Origin: Mimachlamys varia
Lineage: Eukaryota; Mollusca; Bivalvia; Pectinida; Pectinidae
Assembly: GCA_947623455.1 (NCBI GenBank)
Contig: OX392533.1
Span: 32,424,229 to 32,488,228 of the forward strand
Length of the DNA stretch: 64,000 nt
Direction: 5' to 3'
Shown piece after piece: positions 1 through 13,292 of the stretch. The notes below the pieces were generated by a model that ran no database searches, was not told where the DNA came from, and saw only the letters and a list, made by a program, of their open reading frames with translations. Numbering within the stretch: position 1 is the stretch's first letter; each line of letters opens with the position of its first letter. A program made the translations under genes and the position numbers.

Positions 1-3000
1 TACTGTAGACAGTGTCCATACTACAGATGTTCTACTGTACACAGTGTCCATACTACAGATGTTCTACTATACACAGTGTCCATACTACTGATGTTCTACT
101 GTACACAGTGTCCATACTACAGATGTTTTACTATACACAGTGTCCATACTACTGATGTTCTACTGTACAGTGTCCATACTACAGATGTTCTACTCTACAC
201 AGTGTCCATACTACTGATGTTCTACTCTACACAGTGTCCATACTACTGATGTTCTACTGTACACAGTGTCCATACTACAGATGTTCTACAGTACACAGTG
301 TCTATACTACAGATGTTCTACTATACACAGTGTCCATACTACAGGTGTTCTACTGTACACAGTGTCCATACTACAGATGTTCTACTGTACACAGTGTCTA
401 TACTACAGGTGTTCTACTGTACACAGTGTCTATACTACTGATGTTTTACTGTACACAGTGTCCATACTACTGATGTTTTACTGTACACAGTGTCCATACT
501 ACTGATGTTTTACTGTACACAGTGTCCATACTACTGATGTTTTACTGTACACAGTGTCCATACTACTGATGTTTTACTGTACACAGTGTCCATACTACTG
601 ATGTTCTACTGTACACAGTGTCCATACTACAGATGTTCTACTGTCCACAGTGTCCATACTACAGATGTTCTACTGTACACAGTGTCCATACAACAGATGT
701 TCTACTGTACACAGTGTCCATACTACAGATGTTCTACTGTACACAGTGTCTATACTAGAGATGTTCTACTGTACACAGTGTCCATACTACTGATGTTTTA
801 CTGTACACAGTGTCTATACTACTGATGTTTTACTGTACACAGTGTCCATACCACAGATGTTCTACTGTACACAGTGTCCATACTACAGATGTTCTACTGT
901 CCACAGTGTCCATACTACTGATGTTCTACTGTACACAGTGTCCATACTACAGGTGTTCTACTGTACACAGTGTCCATACTACAGATGTTCTACAGTACAC
1001 AGTGTCCATACTTCTGATGTTCTACTGTACACAGTGTCCATGCTACAGATGTTCTACTGTACACTGTGTCCGTACTACTGATGTTCTACTGTCCACAGTG
1101 TCCATACTACTGATGTTCTACTGTACACAGTGTCTATACTACAGATGTTCTACAGTACACAGTGTCCATACTACAAATGTTCTACTGTACACAGTGTCTA
1201 TACTACATGTGTTCTACTGTACACAGTGTCTATACTACAGATGTTTTACTGTACACAGTGTCCATACTACTGATGTTCTATTGTACACAGTGTCCTTACT
1301 ACTGATGTTCTATTGTACACAGTGTCCTTACTACTGATGTTCTACTGTACACAGTGTCCTTACTACTGATGTTTTAATGTACACAGTGTCCATACTACAG
1401 ATATTCTACTGTACACAGTGTCCATACTACAGATGTTCTACTATACACAGTGCCCATACTACAAATGTTCTATTGTACACAGTGTCCTTACTACAGATGT
1501 TCTACTGTACACAGTGTCCATACTACAGATGTTTTACTGTACACAGTGTCCATACTACAGATGTTTTACTGTACACAGTGTCCATACTACAGATGTTCTA
1601 CTGTGCACAATGTCCATACTACAGATGTTCTACTGTACACAGTGTCCATACTACTGATGTTCTACTGTACACAGTGTCCATACCACAGATGTTATACTGT
1701 ACACAGTGTCCATACTACAGATGTTCTATTGTACACAGTGTCCATACTACAAGTGTTCTACTGTACACAGTGTCTATACTACAGATGTTCTACTGTACTG
1801 TACACAGTGTCCATACTACATATGTTCTACTGTACACAGTGTCCACACTACAGATGTTTTACTGTACACAGTGTCCACACTACAGATGTTCTACTGTACA
1901 CAGTGTCCATACTACAGATGTTCTACTGTACACAGTGTCTATACTACTGATGTTCTACTGTACACAGTGTCCTTACTACTGATGTTCTACTGTACACAGT
2001 GTCTATACTACATATGTTTTACTGTACACAGTGTCCATACTCACAGATGTTCTACTGTACACAGTGTCCATACTACAGATGTTCTACTGTACACAGTGTC
2101 TATACTAGAGATGTTCTACTGTACACAGTGTCCATACTACTGATGTTTTACTGTACACAGTGTCTATACTACTGATGTTTTACTGTACACAGTGTCCATA
2201 CCACAGATGTTCTACTGTACACAGTGTCCATACTACTGATGTTTTACTGTACACAGTGTCCATACTACTGATGTTTTACTGTACACAGTGTCCATACTAC
2301 TGATGTTTTACTGTACACAGTGTCCATACTACTGATGTTTTACTGTACACAGTGTCCATACTACTGATGTTTTACTGTACACAGTGTCCATACTACTGAT
2401 GTTCTACTGTACACAGTGTCCATACTACAGATGTTCTACTGTCCACAGTGTCCATACTACAGATGTTCTACTGTACACAGTGTCCATACAACAGATGTTC
2501 TACTGTACACAGTGTCCATACTACAGATGTTCTACTGTACACAGTGTCTATACTAGAGATGTTCTACTGTACACAGTGTCCATACTACTGATGTTTTACT
2601 GTACACAGTGTCTATACTACTGATGTTTTACTGTACACAGTGTCCATACCACAGATGTTCTACTGTACACAGTGTCCATACTACAGATGTTCTACTGTCC
2701 ACAGTGTCCATACTACTGATGTTCTACTGTACACAGTGTCCATACTACAGGTGTTCTACTGTACACAGTGTCCATACTACAGATGTTCTACAGTACACAG
2801 TGTCCATACTTCTGATGTTCTACTGTACACAGTGTCCATGCTACAGATGTTCTACTGTACACTGTGTCCGTACTACTGATGTTCTACTGTCCACAGTGTC
2901 CATACTACTGATGTTCTACTGTACACAGTGTCTATACTACAGATGTTCTACAGTACACAGTGTCCATACTACAAATGTTCTACTGTACACAGTGTCTATA

Positions 3001-6000
3001 CTACATGTGTTCTACTGTACACAGTGTCTATACTACAGATGTTTTACTGTACACAGTGTCCATACTACTGATGTTCTATTGTACACAGTGTCCTTACTAC
3101 TGATGTTCTATTGTACACAGTGTCCTTACTACTGATGTTCTACTGTACACAGTGTCCTTACTACTGATGTTTTAATGTACACAGTGTCCATACTACAGAT
3201 ATTCTACTGTACACAGTGTCCATACTACAGATGTTCTACTATACACAGTGCCCATACTACAAATGTTCTATTGTACACAGTGTCCTTACTACAGATGTTC
3301 TACTGTACACAGTGTCCATACTACAGATGTTTTACTGTACACAGTGTCCATACTACAGATGTTTTACTGTACACAGTGTCCATACTACAGATGTTCTACT
3401 GTGCACAATGTCCATACTACAGATGTTCTACTGTACACAGTGTCCATACTACTGATGTTCTACTGTACACAGTGTCCATACCACAGATGTTATACTGTAC
3501 ACAGTGTCCATACTACAGATGTTCTATTGTACACAGTGTCCATACTACAAGTGTTCTACTGTACACAGTGTCTATACTACAGATGTTCTACTGTACTGTA
3601 CACAGTGTCCATACTACATATGTTCTACTGTACACAGTGTCCACACTACAGATGTTTTACTGTACACAGTGTCCACACTACAGATGTTCTACTGTACACA
3701 GTGTCCATACTACAGATGTTCTATTGTACACAGTGTCTATACTACTGATGTTCTACTGTACACAGTGTCCTTACTACTGATGTTCTACTGTACACAGTGT
3801 CTATACTACATATGTTTTACTGTACACAGTGTCCATACTCACAGATGTTCTACTGTACACAGTGTCCATACTACAGATGTTCTACTGTACACAGTGTCTA
3901 TACTAGAGATGTTCTACTGTACACAGTGTCCATACTACTGATGTTTTACTGTACACAGTGTCTATACTACTGATGTTTTACTGTACACAGTGTCCATACC
4001 ACAGATGTTCTACTGTACACAGTGTCCATACTACAGATGTTCTACTGTCCACAGTGTCCATACTACTGATGTTCTACTGTACACAGTGTCCATACTACAG
4101 GTGTTCTACTGTACACAGTGTCCATACTACAGATGTTCTACAGTACACAGTGTCCATACTTCTGATGTTCTACTGTACACAGTGTCTATACTACAGATGT
4201 TCTATTGTACACAGTGTCCACACTACAGATGTTTTACTGTACACAGTGTCCATACTACAGATGTTCTATTGTACACAGTGTCCATACTACAGATGTTCTA
4301 CTGTACACTGTGTCCGTACTACTGATGTTCTACTGTCCACAGTGTCCATACTACTGATGTTCTACTGTACACAGTGTCTATACTACAGATGTTCTACAGT
4401 ACACAGTGTCCATACTACAAATGTTCTACTGTACACAGTGTCTATACTACATATGTTCTACTGTACACAGTGTCTATACTACAGATGTTTTACTGTACAC
4501 AGTGTCCATACTACTGATGTTCTATTGTACACAGTGTCCTTACTACTGATGTTCTATTGTACACAGTGTCCTTACTACTGATGTTCTACTGTACACAGTG
4601 TCCTTACTACTGATGTTTTAATGTACACAGTGTCCATACTACAGATATTCTACTGTACACAGTGTCCATACTACAGATGTTCTACTATACACAGTGCCCA
4701 TACTACAAATGTTCTATTGTACACAGTGTCCTTACTACAGATGTTCTACTGTACACAGTGTCCATACTACAGATGTTTTACTGTACACAGTGTCCATACT
4801 ACAGATGTTTTACTGTACACAGTGTCCATACTACAGATGTTCTACTGTGCACAATGTCCATACTACAGATGTTCTACTGTACACAGTGTCCATACTACTG
4901 ATGTTCTACTGTACACAGTGTCCATACCACAGATGTTATACTGTACACAGTGTCCATACTACAGATGTTCTATTGTACACAGTGTCCATACTACAAGTGT
5001 TCTACTGTACACAGTGTCTATACTACAGATATTCTACTGTACTGTACACAGTGTCCATACTACATATGTTCTACTGTACACAGTGTCCACACTACAGATG
5101 TTTTACTGTACACAGTGTCCACACTACAGATGTTCTACTGTACACAGTGTCCATACTACAGATGTTCTACTGTACACAGTGTCTATACTACTGATGTTCT
5201 ACTGTACACAGTGTCCTTACTACTGATGTTCTACTGTACACAGTGTCTATACTACATATGTTTTACTGTACACAGTGTCCATACTACAGATGTTCTACTG
5301 TACACATTGTCCATACTACAGATGTTCTACTGTACTGTACACAGTGTCCATACTACATATGTTCTACTGTACACAGTGTCCACACTACAGATGTTTTACT
5401 GTACACAGTGTCCACACTACAGATGTTCTACCGTACACAGTGTCCATACTACAGATGTTCTACTGTACACAGTGTCCGTACTACTGATGTTCTACTGTAC
5501 ACAGTGTCCTTACTACTGATGTTCTACTCTACACAGTGTCTATACTACATATGTTTTACTGTACACAGTGTCCATACTACAAATGTTCTACTGTACACAG
5601 TGTCTATACTACATATGTTCTACTGTACACAGTGTCTATACTACAGATGTTTTACTGTACACAGTGTCCATACTACTGATGTTCTATTGTACACAGTGTC
5701 CTTACTACTGATGTTCTATTGTACACAGTGTCCTTACTACTGATGTTCTACTGTACACAGTGTCCTTACTACTGATGTTTTAATGTACACAGTGTCCATA
5801 CTACAGATATTCTACTGTACACAGTGTCCATACTACAGATGTTCTACTATACACAGTGCCCATACTACAAATGTTTTATTGTACACAGTGTCCTTACTAC
5901 AGATGTTCTACTGTACACAGTGTCCATACTACAGATGTTTTACTGTACACAGTGTCCATACTACAGATGTTTTACTGTACACAGTGTCCATACTACAGAT

Positions 6001-9000
6001 GTTCTACTGTGCACAATGTCCATACTACAGATGTTCTACTGTACACAGTGTCCATACTACTGATGTTCTACTGTACACAGTGTCCATACCACAGATGTTA
6101 TACTGTACACAGTGTCCATACTACAGATGTTCTATTGTACACAGTGTCCATACTACAAGTGTTCTACTGTACACAGTGTCTATACTACAGATGTTCTACT
6201 GTACTGTACACAGTGTCCATACTACATATGTTCTACTGTACACAGTGTCCACACTACAGATGTTCTACTGTACACAGTGTCCATACTACAGATGTTCTAC
6301 TATACACAGTGTCCATACTACAGATGTTCTACTATACACAGTGTCCATACTACAGATGTTCTACTGTACACAGTGTCTATACTACTGATGTTCTACTGTA
6401 CACAGTGTCCTTACTACTGATGTTCTACTGTACACAGTGTCCTTACTACTGATGTTCTACTGTACACAGTGTCTATACTACATATGTTTTACTGTACACA
6501 GTGTCCATACTACAGATGTTCTACTGTACACATTGTCCATACTACAGATGTTCTACTGTACTGTACACAGTGTCCATACTACATATGTTCTACTGTACAC
6601 AGTGTCCACACTACAGATGTTTTACTGTACACAGTGTCCACACTACAGATGTTCTACTGTACACAGTGTCCATACTACAGATGTTCTACTGTACTGTACA
6701 CAGTGTCCATACTACAGATGTTCTACTGTACACAGTGTCTATACTACTGATGTTCTACTGTACACAGTGTCCTTACTACTGATGTTCTACTGTACACAGT
6801 GTCTATACTACATATGTTTTACTCTACACAGTGTCTATACTACATATGTTTTACTGTTCACAGTGTCCATACTACAGATGTTATACTGTACATAGTGTCC
6901 ATACTACTGATGTTCTACTGTACACAGTGTCCTTACTACATATGTTTTACTGTACACAGTGTCCATACTACAGATGTTCTACTATACACAGTGTCCATAC
7001 TACTGATGTTCTACTGTACACAGTGTCCATACTACAGATGTTCTACTGTACTGTACACAGTGTCCATACTACAGATGTTCTACTATACACAGTGTCCATA
7101 CTACAGATGTTCTACTGTACACAGTGTCCTTACTACAGATGTTCTACTATACACAGAGTCCATACTACAGATGTTCTACTGTACACAGTGTCCATACTAC
7201 AGATGTTCTACTGTACACAGTGTCTATACTACAGATGTTCTACTATACACAGTGTCCATACTACAGATGTTCTACTGTACACAGTGTCTATACTACATAT
7301 GTTTTACTGTACACAGTGTCCATACTACTGATGTTCTACTGTACACAGTGTCCATACTACAGATGTTCTACTATACACAATGTCCATACTACAGATGTTC
7401 TACTGTACACAGTGTCTATACTACTGATGTTCTACTGTACACAGTGTCCATACTACAGATGTTTTACTGTACACAGTGTCCATACTACTGATGTTTTACT
7501 GTACACAGTGTCCATACTACTGATGTTTTACTGTACACAGTGTCCATACTACTGATGTTCTACTGTACACAGTGTCCATACTACAAATGTTCTACTGTCC
7601 ACAGTGTCCATACTACAGATGTTCTACTGTACACAGTGTCCATACAACAGATGTTCTACTGTACACAGTGTCCATACTACAGATGTTCTACTGTACACAG
7701 TGTCTATACTAGAGATGTTCTACTGTACACAGTGTCCATACTACTGATGTTTTACTGTACACAGTGTCTATACTACTGATGTTTTACTGTACACAGTGTC
7801 CATACCACAGATGTTCTACTGTACACAGTGTCCATACTACAGATGTTCTACTGTCCACAGTGTCCATACTACTGATGTTCTACTGTACACAGTGTCCATA
7901 CTACAGGTGTTCTACTGTACACAGTGTCCATACTACAGATGTTCTACAGTACACAGTGTCCATACTTCTGATGTTCTACTGTACACAGTGTCCATACTAC
8001 AGATGTTCTACTGTACACTGTGTCCGTACTACTGATGTTCTACTGTCCACAGTGTCCATACTACTGATGTTCTACTGTACACAGTGTCTATACTACAGAT
8101 GTTCTACAGTACACAGTGTCCATACTACAAATGTTCTACTGTACACAGTGTCTATACTACATATGTTCTACTGTACACAGTGTCTATACTACAGATGTTT
8201 TACTGTACACAGTGTCCATACTACTGATGTTCTATTGTACACAGTGTCCTTACTACTGATGTTCTATTGTACACAGTGTCCTTACTACTGATGTTCTACT
8301 GTACACAGTGTCCTTACTACTGATGTTTTAATGTACACAGTGTCCATACTACAGATATTCTACTGTACACAGTGTCCATACTACAGATGTTCTACTATAC
8401 ACAGTGCCCATACTACAAATGTTCTATTGTACACAGTGTCCTTACTACAGATGTTCTACTGTACACAGTGTCCATACTACAGATGTTTTACTGTACACAG
8501 TGTCCATACTACAGATGTTTTACTGTACACAGTGTCCATACTACAGATGTTCTACTGTGCACAATGTCCATACTACAGATGTTCTACTGTACACAGTGTC
8601 CATACTACTGATGTTCTACTGTACACAGTGTCCATACCACAGATGTTATACTGTACACAGTGTCCATACTACAGATGTTCTATTGTACACAGTGTCCATA
8701 CTACAAGTGTTCTACTGTACACAGTGTCTATACTACAGATGTTCTACTGTACTGTACACAGTGTCCATACTACATATGTTCTACTGTACACAGTGTCCAC
8801 ACTACAGATGTTTTACTGTACACAGTGTCCACACTACAGATGTTCTACTGTACACAGTGTCCATACTACAGATGTTCTACTGTACACAGTGTCTATACTA
8901 CTGATGTTCTACTGTACACAGTGTCCTTACTACTGATGTTCTACTGTACACAGTGTCTATACTACATATGTTTTACTGTACACAGTGTCCATACTACAGA

Positions 9001-10639
9001 TGTTCTACTGTACACAGTGTCCATACTACAGATGTTCTACTGTACTGTACACAGTGTCCATACTACATATGTTCTACTGTACACAGTGTCCACACTACAG
9101 ATGTTTTACTGTACACAGTGTCCACACTACAGATGTTCTACCGTACACAGTGTCTATACTACAGATGTTCTACTGTACACAGTGTCTATACTACTGATGT
9201 TCTACTGTACACAGTGTCTATACTACTGATGTTCTACTGTACACAGTGTCCTTACTACTGATGTTCTACTCTACACAGTGTCTATACTACATATGTTTTA
9301 CTGTACACAGTGTCCATACTACAGATGTTATACTGTACATAGTGTCCATACTACTGATGTTCTACTGTACACAGTGTCCTTACTACATATGTTTTACTGT
9401 ACACAGTGTCCATACTACAGATGTTCTACTATACACAGTGTCCATACTACTGATGTTCTACTGTACACAGTGTCCATACTACAGATGTTCTACTGTACTG
9501 TACACAGTGTCCATACTACAGATGTTCTACTATACACAGTGTCCATACTACAGATGTTCTACTGTACACAGTGTCCTTACTACAGATGTTCTACTATACA
9601 CAGTGTCCATACTACAGATGTTCTACTGTACACAGTGTCCATACTACAGATGTTCTACTGTACACAGTGTCTATACTACAGATGTTCTACTATACACAGT
9701 GTCCATACTACAGATGTTCTACTGTACACAGTGTCCATACTACAGATGTTCTACTGTACACAGTGTCTATACTACTGATGTTCTACCCTACACAGTGTCC
9801 TTACTACTGATGTTCTACTGTACACAGTGTCTATACTACATATGTTTTACTGTACACAGTGTCCATACTACTGATGTTCTACTGTACACAGTGTCCATAC
9901 TACAGATGTTCTACTATACACAATGTCCATACTACAGATGTTCTACTGTACACAGTGTCTATACTACTGATGTTCTACTGTACACAGTGTCCATACTACA
10001 GATGTTTTAATGTACACAGTGTCTATACTACAGATGTTCTACTGTACACAGTGTCTATACTACAGATGTTCTACTGTACACAGTGTTCATACTACAGATG
10101 TTCTACTGTACACAGTGTCCATACTACAGATGTTCTACAGTACACAGTGTCCTTACTACTGATGTTCTACTGTACACAGTGTCCATACTACAGATGTTCT
10201 ACTGTACACAGTGTCCATACTACAGATGTTCTACTGTACACAGTGTCCTTACTACTGATGTTCTACTGTACTCAGTGTCCTTACTACAGATGTTCTACTG
10301 TACACAGTGTCCATACTACAAATGTTCTACTGTACACAGTGTCCATACTACAGATGTTCTACTGTACACAGTGTCCATACTACAGATGTTCTACTGTACA
10401 CAGTGTCCATACTACAGATGTTCTACTGTACACAGTGTCCATACAACAGATGTTCTACTGTACACAGTGTCTATACTACAGATGTTCTACTGTACACAGT
10501 GTCCATACTACATCTGTTCTATTGTACATAGTGTCCATACTACAGATGTTCTACTGTACACAGTGTCCATACTACAGATGTTCTACTGTACACAGTGTCT
10601 ATACTACTGACGTTCTACTGTACACAGTGTCCATACTAC
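1..10639. repeat. Giant 32-bp minisatellite array with higher-order structure
   Basis: About 330 head-to-tail copies of a 32-bp unit run from the left edge to 10,639, where the match stops abruptly at 'CATACTAC|CAAAG'. The core is TGTACACAGTGTCCATACTA followed by CAGATGTTCTAC. Recurrent variants are ACAGATG/ACTGATG, GTCCATA/GTCTATA/GTCCTTA, TGTTC/TGTTT, and a 5-bp expansion giving CTGTACTGTACAC. Larger blocks are themselves duplicated: 586-2143 recurs at 2384-3941 (offset 1798) with the same variant order, 1377-2143 recurs at 3175, 4621, 5783 and 8331, and 586-1982 recurs near 7540 (offset 6954). The unit is not a multiple of three and the core has no stop codon, so all forward frames stay open for hundreds of codons. 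Those frames are an arithmetic by-product, not genes. Confidence 0.98.
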
Positions 10640-11069
10640 CAAAGATTCCACTGTCAACAAAAAAGTGTCCATTTTGGCAAAGTTCCAGTGGACACAATTC
10701 CAAGGTTTTAATTTACACCTGACTACGCGGTCATACAGTTGTTACGGTTACCCATTAATGCTTAACAGTAAGCAGGTAACGACTTCTAAGGTGTTGCTTT
10801 TCCGGCGGCGTCCGAAACCGCATGTTTATTTGCGTAAATGTCCACTTTTCAAAGCGTTATAATTATCCAATTGATCACAGTCTAATATAATTTATTGGCC
10901 AAAAGCAAGTTAGTGTCAAGGGAGACGTATTTAGAAGAAGCAGTTTTTTGAGAAAGAAAAAATTGATCCGTTTAGTCGCCCCATACGAATCATGCAATAT
11001 GGACAGCAGGTAGGCCAATTGTGACTCTCTACTTGCAGGGATCCGAATAAAATCACAATCGGTACATTG
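10640..11069. other. Array boundary and unique AT-rich DNA, no gene seen
   Basis: The first 60 bp after the array still echo it weakly (AAAAGTGTCCATTTTGGCAA, then 'GTCCACTTTTCAAAGCG' near 10,838). The rest is unique sequence. I see no splice-bounded coding potential. Confidence 0.6.
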
Positions 11070-11210
11070 TACAAAGGTATGGGGTCACCTGCCCGACCAC
11101 GTGGGTTTTCTCCGGGTACTCCGGTTTCCACCCACAATAAGACCCCTCGCGCGCAAACATCCGGGCCAACAAGAGTGATTAATATAAGTTGGATAACTTG
11201 TTTCATAATT
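11070..11210 (+). repeat. SINE 3' remnant with conserved central domain
   Basis: It contains GGTCACCTGCCCGACCACG, then the pyrimidine-rich core TTTTCTCCGGGTACTCCGG, then CACAATAAGACCCCTCGCG and a tail near 11,180-11,200. The same order occurs in the more complete SINE at 12,605-12,815, so this is a 5'-truncated or diverged copy. The tRNA-like head is missing. A minus-strand open frame here is antisense to the repeat and is not a gene. Confidence 0.75.
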
Positions 11211-12602
11211 GTTGTAAAATAAATTAAGTTTATATTTTATAAATCACATTCAGTAGCAATCAAGTGTAATGGATCCTTATATTATCCAATGCGATACTGT
11301 CAAGGTATAATTTAAGATTGGTTAGCTTCATCAGCAGTTTTCAAATTGTTATCAACATCACAATTCTCAATTATGCATCTTATCTCATATGTCTGTAATT
11401 ATTTAAATAATATGTCTGTATTACGCTTCTTCATATAAATAATCTGACGACTTTATTGTCGCTTGGCTGTTGATGACAAAAACAATAACAAGAGCTTTCT
11501 ATTCTCGAAACATAACAGGGAATGCCATTACGGTACATTGTACCATGAACTATATATTTAATATCAACAATTTAAATTAAGAGTTTCTTGTGTTTATGCG
11601 AAATCACAGCTGGTTTATCAGTTTAATATGATCTTATAACTGATGTTATCGCGATTTATAGGAAAACATCGACTATAAAAGTAATGCTCACTTTACAAAA
11701 CTGGGAAAGCGAGTAGAAACAATAGGAGTATCTCGCACTGCCGGTTGTATATAGTACTTTAGGGTATAATTACATTGACAATTAAGGTACCGCTACGCAA
11801 ATTCTCATCTCTTCAAATTCTTGTAGAACGGTTCAGTAAGAGGTTATAGTAGTTTAATTCAATAACCCTTTGACAGATAATATTACATAATTGTTTAATA
11901 TTGGATTATAACAGTCGTAGAATGGAATGGAAATATAATTCATATCATTATCCTTATCAAATGCTTCAGATATTTCTCCCGTGGGAAGGCTGTTTTACGG
12001 AGCATGTCAGCTTGATGAAATTAATGTCTGCTTCGACAACTTAAGAAATGCCCTCCCGTACGGAACATAGGCCTATTACATGGATATTTTCCTTCTTATA
12101 GCGTTGGGCCAAATAGTGGCCAAAATACGAATTGAAATATAGATCTTATCTCGTTGAAATATACCACTCACGGTGTCAATCACGGGGGTAAAATGTACTG
12201 ACGATATTTGATCACGCTGATGAAATAAACATATCAGCAAAAATTATTCAGAACCCTTTGGCTTTTTTCATCAGTTGCTTGAAGGATATGATGGGATTAA
12301 TTTTCAATTAAGCTACAATTTTCTTATATGGGGATTTTTTTAGTTTTTATATATTTTACAGTTTATAATGTGTATATTGTTTGTATTAATTATTTTTTCA
12401 AATCTATAATAAGATATATTAGATAACTAAAACTAAAAGGGATGCTTTAAACTTCTTATCGGTTTTCTAGTACATGTACTTTTTATGCTTAATGCATACC
12501 AGGTTTCGTATGTTTCGCATTCATTGTTAACAAGGTGAAATGTATGCCTGTGATAATACTCATTTATAAGTATTTTTTATGCAAGTTACCTGTGCATTTA
12601 TA
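11211..12602. other. AT-rich intergenic DNA, nothing recognised
   Basis: Long AT-rich stretch with no open frame of interest, no tandem repeat and no inverted repeat long enough to call. Confidence 0.6.
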
Positions 12603-12604
12603 TG

Positions 12605-12815
12605 GTGGTCGGGTGGTGTAGTGAAGAGCGCACTTGCCTTTAACCAAGGCGGCCGGGGTTCGATTCCCTAATTGGACGTGAAAAGGTATCTGGTCACCTG
12701 CCTGATCACGATAGTTTTCTCCGGGTACTCCGGTTATCCACTACAATGCCAACAATAAGACCACGCGCGCTAACATCGAGGTCATCAAGATTAGCATATA
12801 TTAGTTAAAGGGGCA
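12605..12815 (+). mobile_element. tRNA-derived SINE
   Basis: The head (12,605-12,675) looks like a decayed tRNA. It has a box-A-like GGGTGGTGTAGTGAAGAGCG and a good box B, GGGGTTCGATTCCC, with a Pol III style spacing of about 40 bp. The body follows: GGTATCTGGTCACCTGCC, TTTTCTCCGGGTACTCCGG, CCAACAATAAGACCACGCG, ending near 12,815. The central domain is of the kind shared by invertebrate SINE superfamilies; from memory it resembles the MetaSINE type, which I could not check. No clear target duplication was found. Confidence 0.8.
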
Positions 12816-13216
12816 TCCCGGGGAAGTCTACAATGAAGTTCTTGAATGTACATGCTGCTTGCACTACCAGATACATTTTCCTGTTATTTCAATATTCAAA
12901 GTCCACTCAAAATGTGTTTATTAGCCACTTGCAAAATTGCATTCCTATGGAAAGCCCGATAAAAATAGCGCTGATCACGCGTCAAGTGAAAGCGTTCTCG
13001 GTCAATTTGACGAAGGGGCCCAAGAGGGGACCGGACGCGTAATGTATATACATGTACGTCCGATGATGAACCAGACACAAAGTCCGTGTATAAATTTATT
13101 GAATCACATTCACATTAATAATCAGACGTTAATTACACACGATATTCATATGAAGAAATTTATGTCGACATCTCTGCATCATTTATCGACATCAGTACCT
13201 GACTGAAACCGATACA
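12816..13216. other. Intergenic, open frames judged spurious
   Basis: Three short overlapping open frames on both strands (12,833-13,206) have no domain signature, no splice context and no agreement with each other. Confidence 0.5.
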
Positions 13217-13292
13217 AATCGCCAGAAACCCACGCGACACTGCACTCTTACATTGTACGTTTAACAGTGTCATGTGGGTTTCCGACGATGAC
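13217..13292. mobile_element. Decayed hairpin of the CATCGTCGG inverted-repeat family
   Basis: The left arm carries AGAAACCCACGCGACACTG and the right arm GTGTCATGTGGGTTTCCGACG, forming an imperfect hairpin. The right end, TTTCCGACGATG, matches the termini of the better preserved copies at 21,064-21,152 and 49,043-49,490. No target duplication is readable here. Confidence 0.55.

Noticed and set aside
234..10722. Dozens of plus-strand frames encoding YCTQCPYYRCSTVHSV-type repeats
   Set aside because: They occur in every frame of one 32-bp tandem unit and differ only by register. There is no start context, no splicing, and the substitutions do not respect codon position.
10931..11206. Minus-strand 91-codon frame
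   Set aside because: Antisense to the SINE remnant at 11,070-11,210.
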